DNA from: an uncultured Bacteroidota bacterium
GTDB taxonomy: Bacteria > Bacteroidota > Rhodothermia > Rhodothermales > UBA10348
Reading direction: 5' to 3'
NCBI GenBank assembly: GCA_937876355.1
Contig: CALFHN010000129.1
Coordinates: 1 to 35,820, forward strand
DNA: 35,820 nucleotides
Position 1 is the stretch's first letter, and each line of letters begins with the position of its first letter. A program made the position numbers and the translations under genes. Of this stretch, positions 34,099-35,820 are shown piece by piece. Below the pieces are notes generated by a model. The model was not told where the DNA came from. It saw only the letters and a list, made by a program, of their open reading frames with translations, and did no database searches.

Positions 34099-35598
34099 CT
34101 ACAGCCCCCATCCATCGCGATAGGTTCTGCCGACGAATTGATTGGCTTCTTCCTGGTTGGTAACCCGCATGTTTTCTCCGTCCCACAGCAGCTTTTTGCG
34201 AGCATAGTAGTCCATACCCCCGTTGCTGTTTTCCCTGCGCAGCATGTAACTGCGAATAGCAAGATTGCCCATCAATACGGTTTCGGTCATGGGACCAGCA
34301 TAGTCGAATGAAGAGGTCAAGCCACGGTGTTCTGCGCTGCCAAATCCAGCTTTACACGCATCCACCCATTTGCGCTGATGTCCGTATTCGGGCTCGTCAT
34401 TTTCCTCTGTTTCAGGTCCAAATTCGGTCGTCCCGTCGTTGAGATAGAGTTTCGGCATAATGGGCGAGCTGTCGTTCACATTCGTCGAAATCAGTCCCTT
34501 TTCGCCGATAATCAACACGCCATTGGCACCACCTGGCCCTCCAATATCCTGGTCAGCAGGAATAATATCTGGATGCGACGGCTTGATGCCTCCATCGCTC
34601 CATGTCATTTCGATAGGGGACTTGCTCTTTTCCGTGGCCGCATAATGCAGCGTGATGAATGAAGAGGCGGGGCAGCCCTCCGGGCTATAGTCCGGCGTCC
34701 ACATTTGTGAGTAGACGGTGCCCACGCTGCATTCGGCATCCAGTGGATATTTCAGGCCGAGCGTTCTGAATGGAATATCAATTAAATGGCAGCCCATGTC
34801 GCCAAGCGCTCCCGTCCCGTAGTCCCACCATCCTCTCCAACTAAAGGGGTGCAGATTAGGCGTGTATGCGCGTTCCGGGGCTGGGCCCAGCCACAGATCC
34901 CAATCTAGCGACTCTGGTTTTTTGCTCGGATCGGGCGCCTGCATCAAGCCACCTTGTGGCCAAACCGGACGATTCGTCCATACCTGTACTTTCGAGATGT
35001 TTCCGATAACTCCTGAGTCCACCCATCCTTGGACCATTTTCAAAAGGGGATTGGATCCACCCTGATTGCCCATCTGTGTGACAACTCTCTTTTGCCGTGC
35101 CATTTCCGTGAGATGACGTGCCTCGCGGATGTTGTGGGTCAACGGTTTCTGAACATACACGTGGAGGCCCTGGTCCATTGCGCGGGAAGCGGCGGGGCCA
35201 TGACCGTGATCGGGGATCGAAATGGTGACAGCATCAATATCTTTTTCCTTGTCCAGCATGACCCGATAGTCGGCATATAGCCTTGCGTCGGGAAATGATT
35301 TAACCGAATTGGCTGCGGAACCTGAAAAATCCACATCGCAAAGGGCCACAACGCGTTCCCGTCCTCCAACCGAAGCATTCCGGATATCGCTGGCTCCTTT
35401 TCCTCCGGCGCCGATGGCGGCCAAAACCAGTTGATCGCTCGGGGCGGTATATCCGATTCCTCCCAGCACATGTCTAGGGACGATAAAAGCTGCGGCGGCG
35501 CCTACCGCCGACGTTTTGATAAAGGCTCGGCGGGTTGTTTCGGGTGAAGCAGTTTCGGGTGAAGCAGTTTCGGGTGAAGAGTGTTTCTTGTTGTCCAT
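34099..35598 (-). CDS. Tat-exported Gfo/Idh/MocA family oxidoreductase
   Basis: A 499-residue protein with a twin-arginine signal (TTRRAFIKTSAVGAAAAF, about residues 21-38), so it is folded with its nucleotide before export. The Rossmann domain starts at LVLAAIGAGGKGASDI; the family lysine motif is VYVQKPLTHN (QKP instead of the common EKP). Next come WVDSGVIGNISKVQVWTNRP, WDLWLGPAPER and HPFSWRGWWDYGTGALGDMG, typical of the Gfo/Idh/MocA group in Planctomycetes- and Bacteroidota-like genomes, which act on sugars or inositols. The first ~20 residues contain SPETASPETASPETT, encoded by three 15-bp tandem repeats. The substrate is unknown. Confidence 0.92.
   Translation of the reverse strand: MDNKKHSSPETASPETASPETTRRAFIKTSAVGAAAAFIVPRHVLGGIGYTAPSDQLVLAAIGAGGKGASDIRNASVGGRERVVALCDVDFSGSAANSVKSFPDARLYADYRVMLDKEKDIDAVTISIPDHGHGPAASRAMDQGLHVYVQKPLTHNIREARHLTEMARQKRVVTQMGNQGGSNPLLKMVQGWVDSGVIGNISKVQVWTNRPVWPQGGLMQAPDPSKKPESLDWDLWLGPAPERAYTPNLHPFSWRGWWDYGTGALGDMGCHLIDIPFRTLGLKYPLDAECSVGTVYSQMWTPDYSPEGCPASSFITLHYAATEKSKSPIEMTWSDGGIKPSHPDIIPADQDIGGPGGANGVLIIGEKGLISTNVNDSSPIMPKLYLNDGTTEFGPETEENDEPEYGHQRKWVDACKAGFGSAEHRGLTSSFDYAGPMTETVLMGNLAIRSYMLRRENSNGGMDYYARKKLLWDGENMRVTNQEEANQFVGRTYRDGWGL
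35537..35581 (-). repeat. Three 15-bp tandem repeats inside the oxidoreductase leader
   Basis: GTTTCGGGTGAAGCA occurs at 35537-35551 and 35552-35566, and with two end changes at 35567-35581. It encodes the SPETA repeat just ahead of the twin-arginine motif. In-frame units could be gained or lost without breaking the gene. Confidence 0.85.
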
Positions 35599-35629
35599 CG
35601 TAGATCTCGGCTGGGAATTACCTAGTTGC

Positions 35630-35665
35630 TGCCGTCAATGTAGGTGCTTCTTTGGGTTGACGGCA
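35630..35665. promoter_or_regulatory. Inverted repeat upstream of the oxidoreductase
   Basis: TGCCGTCAA (35630-35638) and TTGACGGCA (35657-35665) form a perfect 9-bp inverted repeat with 18 bp between them, centred about 50 bp upstream of the start codon. It could be an operator or a leader hairpin. No regulator gene is nearby. Confidence 0.4.
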
Positions 35666-35711
35666 AGGGGTGAATGAAAGGAGTTCGCTTTTAGGGTAGA
35701 AGGCTATGTGC

Positions 35712-35820
35712 GGTTGGCGCTGGGTGGTTGGCGCTGGGTGGTTGGCGATGGGTAGGTGGTGATGGGTGGGTGGTGATGGGGGGTGGTGATGGGTGGGTGG
35801 CGATGGGTGGGTGGCGATGG
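35712..35820. repeat. G-rich 14-bp tandem repeat at the window end
   Basis: About eight units of a 14-bp sequence, starting as GGTTGGCGCTGGGT and drifting to GGGTGGCGATGGGT, with one 13-bp unit. The array continues to the last base and beyond. It is noncoding in period and strongly G-rich on the plus strand, so G-quadruplex formation is possible. Confidence 0.85.

Overview
The window looks like a chromosomal segment of a marine-type member of the Bacteroidota/Rhodothermota-Balneolota group. This placement is an inference. It rests on a choice-of-anchor-B protein with FG-GAP repeats, a tricorn-like S41 protease, a GreA/GreB factor with the short MSRAFVKED start, many secreted hydrolases and lipoproteins, weak or absent Shine-Dalgarno sequences, and decayed pieces of large secreted and outer-membrane proteins. 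I see no rRNA, tRNA, CRISPR array, transposase, integrase or phage module.

Layout. 1-2220: 3' part of a large secreted FG-GAP/choice-of-anchor-B protein, closed by a strong terminator. 2379-6178 (minus): DUF3465 protein, secreted M16 peptidase, and a TMEM175-type channel gene broken by a one-base frameshift. 6224-9421 (plus): tricorn-like protease. 9418-19496 (minus): a tightly packed run, in transcription order M19 dipeptidase lipoprotein, glpK, glpD, glycerophosphodiesterase lipoprotein, glpF, ABC exporter, Gre factor, selO. 19621-19936: remnant of an outer-membrane beta-barrel gene. 20072-21559 (plus): secreted Xaa-Pro aminopeptidase. 21659-25577 (minus): secreted LamG-like protein, YVTN-propeller remnant, serine hydrolase, diheme cytochrome c and a coupled small ORF. 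25941-29915 (plus): a lipoprotein of unknown function, a zinc-ribbon/Smr protein, a DUF2130 coiled-coil nuclease-like protein and a 106-aa protein. 29956-32328 (minus): deleted dienelactone hydrolase, methyltransferase, remnant of a secreted protein, small membrane protein. 32556-35598 (minus): M20 peptidase and a Tat-exported Gfo/Idh/MocA oxidoreductase. The window ends in a G-rich 14-bp tandem repeat.

How the genes work together. The clearest pathway is glycerol and glycerophosphodiester use. An exported phosphodiesterase frees glycerol phosphate or glycerol from phospholipid headgroups, GlpF admits glycerol, GlpK phosphorylates it, and GlpD oxidises it to dihydroxyacetone phosphate while feeding electrons to quinone. 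The rest is rich in secreted peptidases (M16, S41 tricorn, M19, M24, M20), which suggests life on peptides and cell debris.

Two themes go beyond ordinary annotation. First, at least five genes are visibly decayed, by frameshift, nonsense codon, internal deletion or truncation. Second, three unrelated genes have short degenerate tandem duplications of their own 3' ends running across the stop codon, with further short tandem repeats elsewhere. No complete new defence or secretion system is evident. The most interesting functional neighbourhood is the zinc-ribbon/Smr gene followed by the DUF2130 nuclease-like gene.
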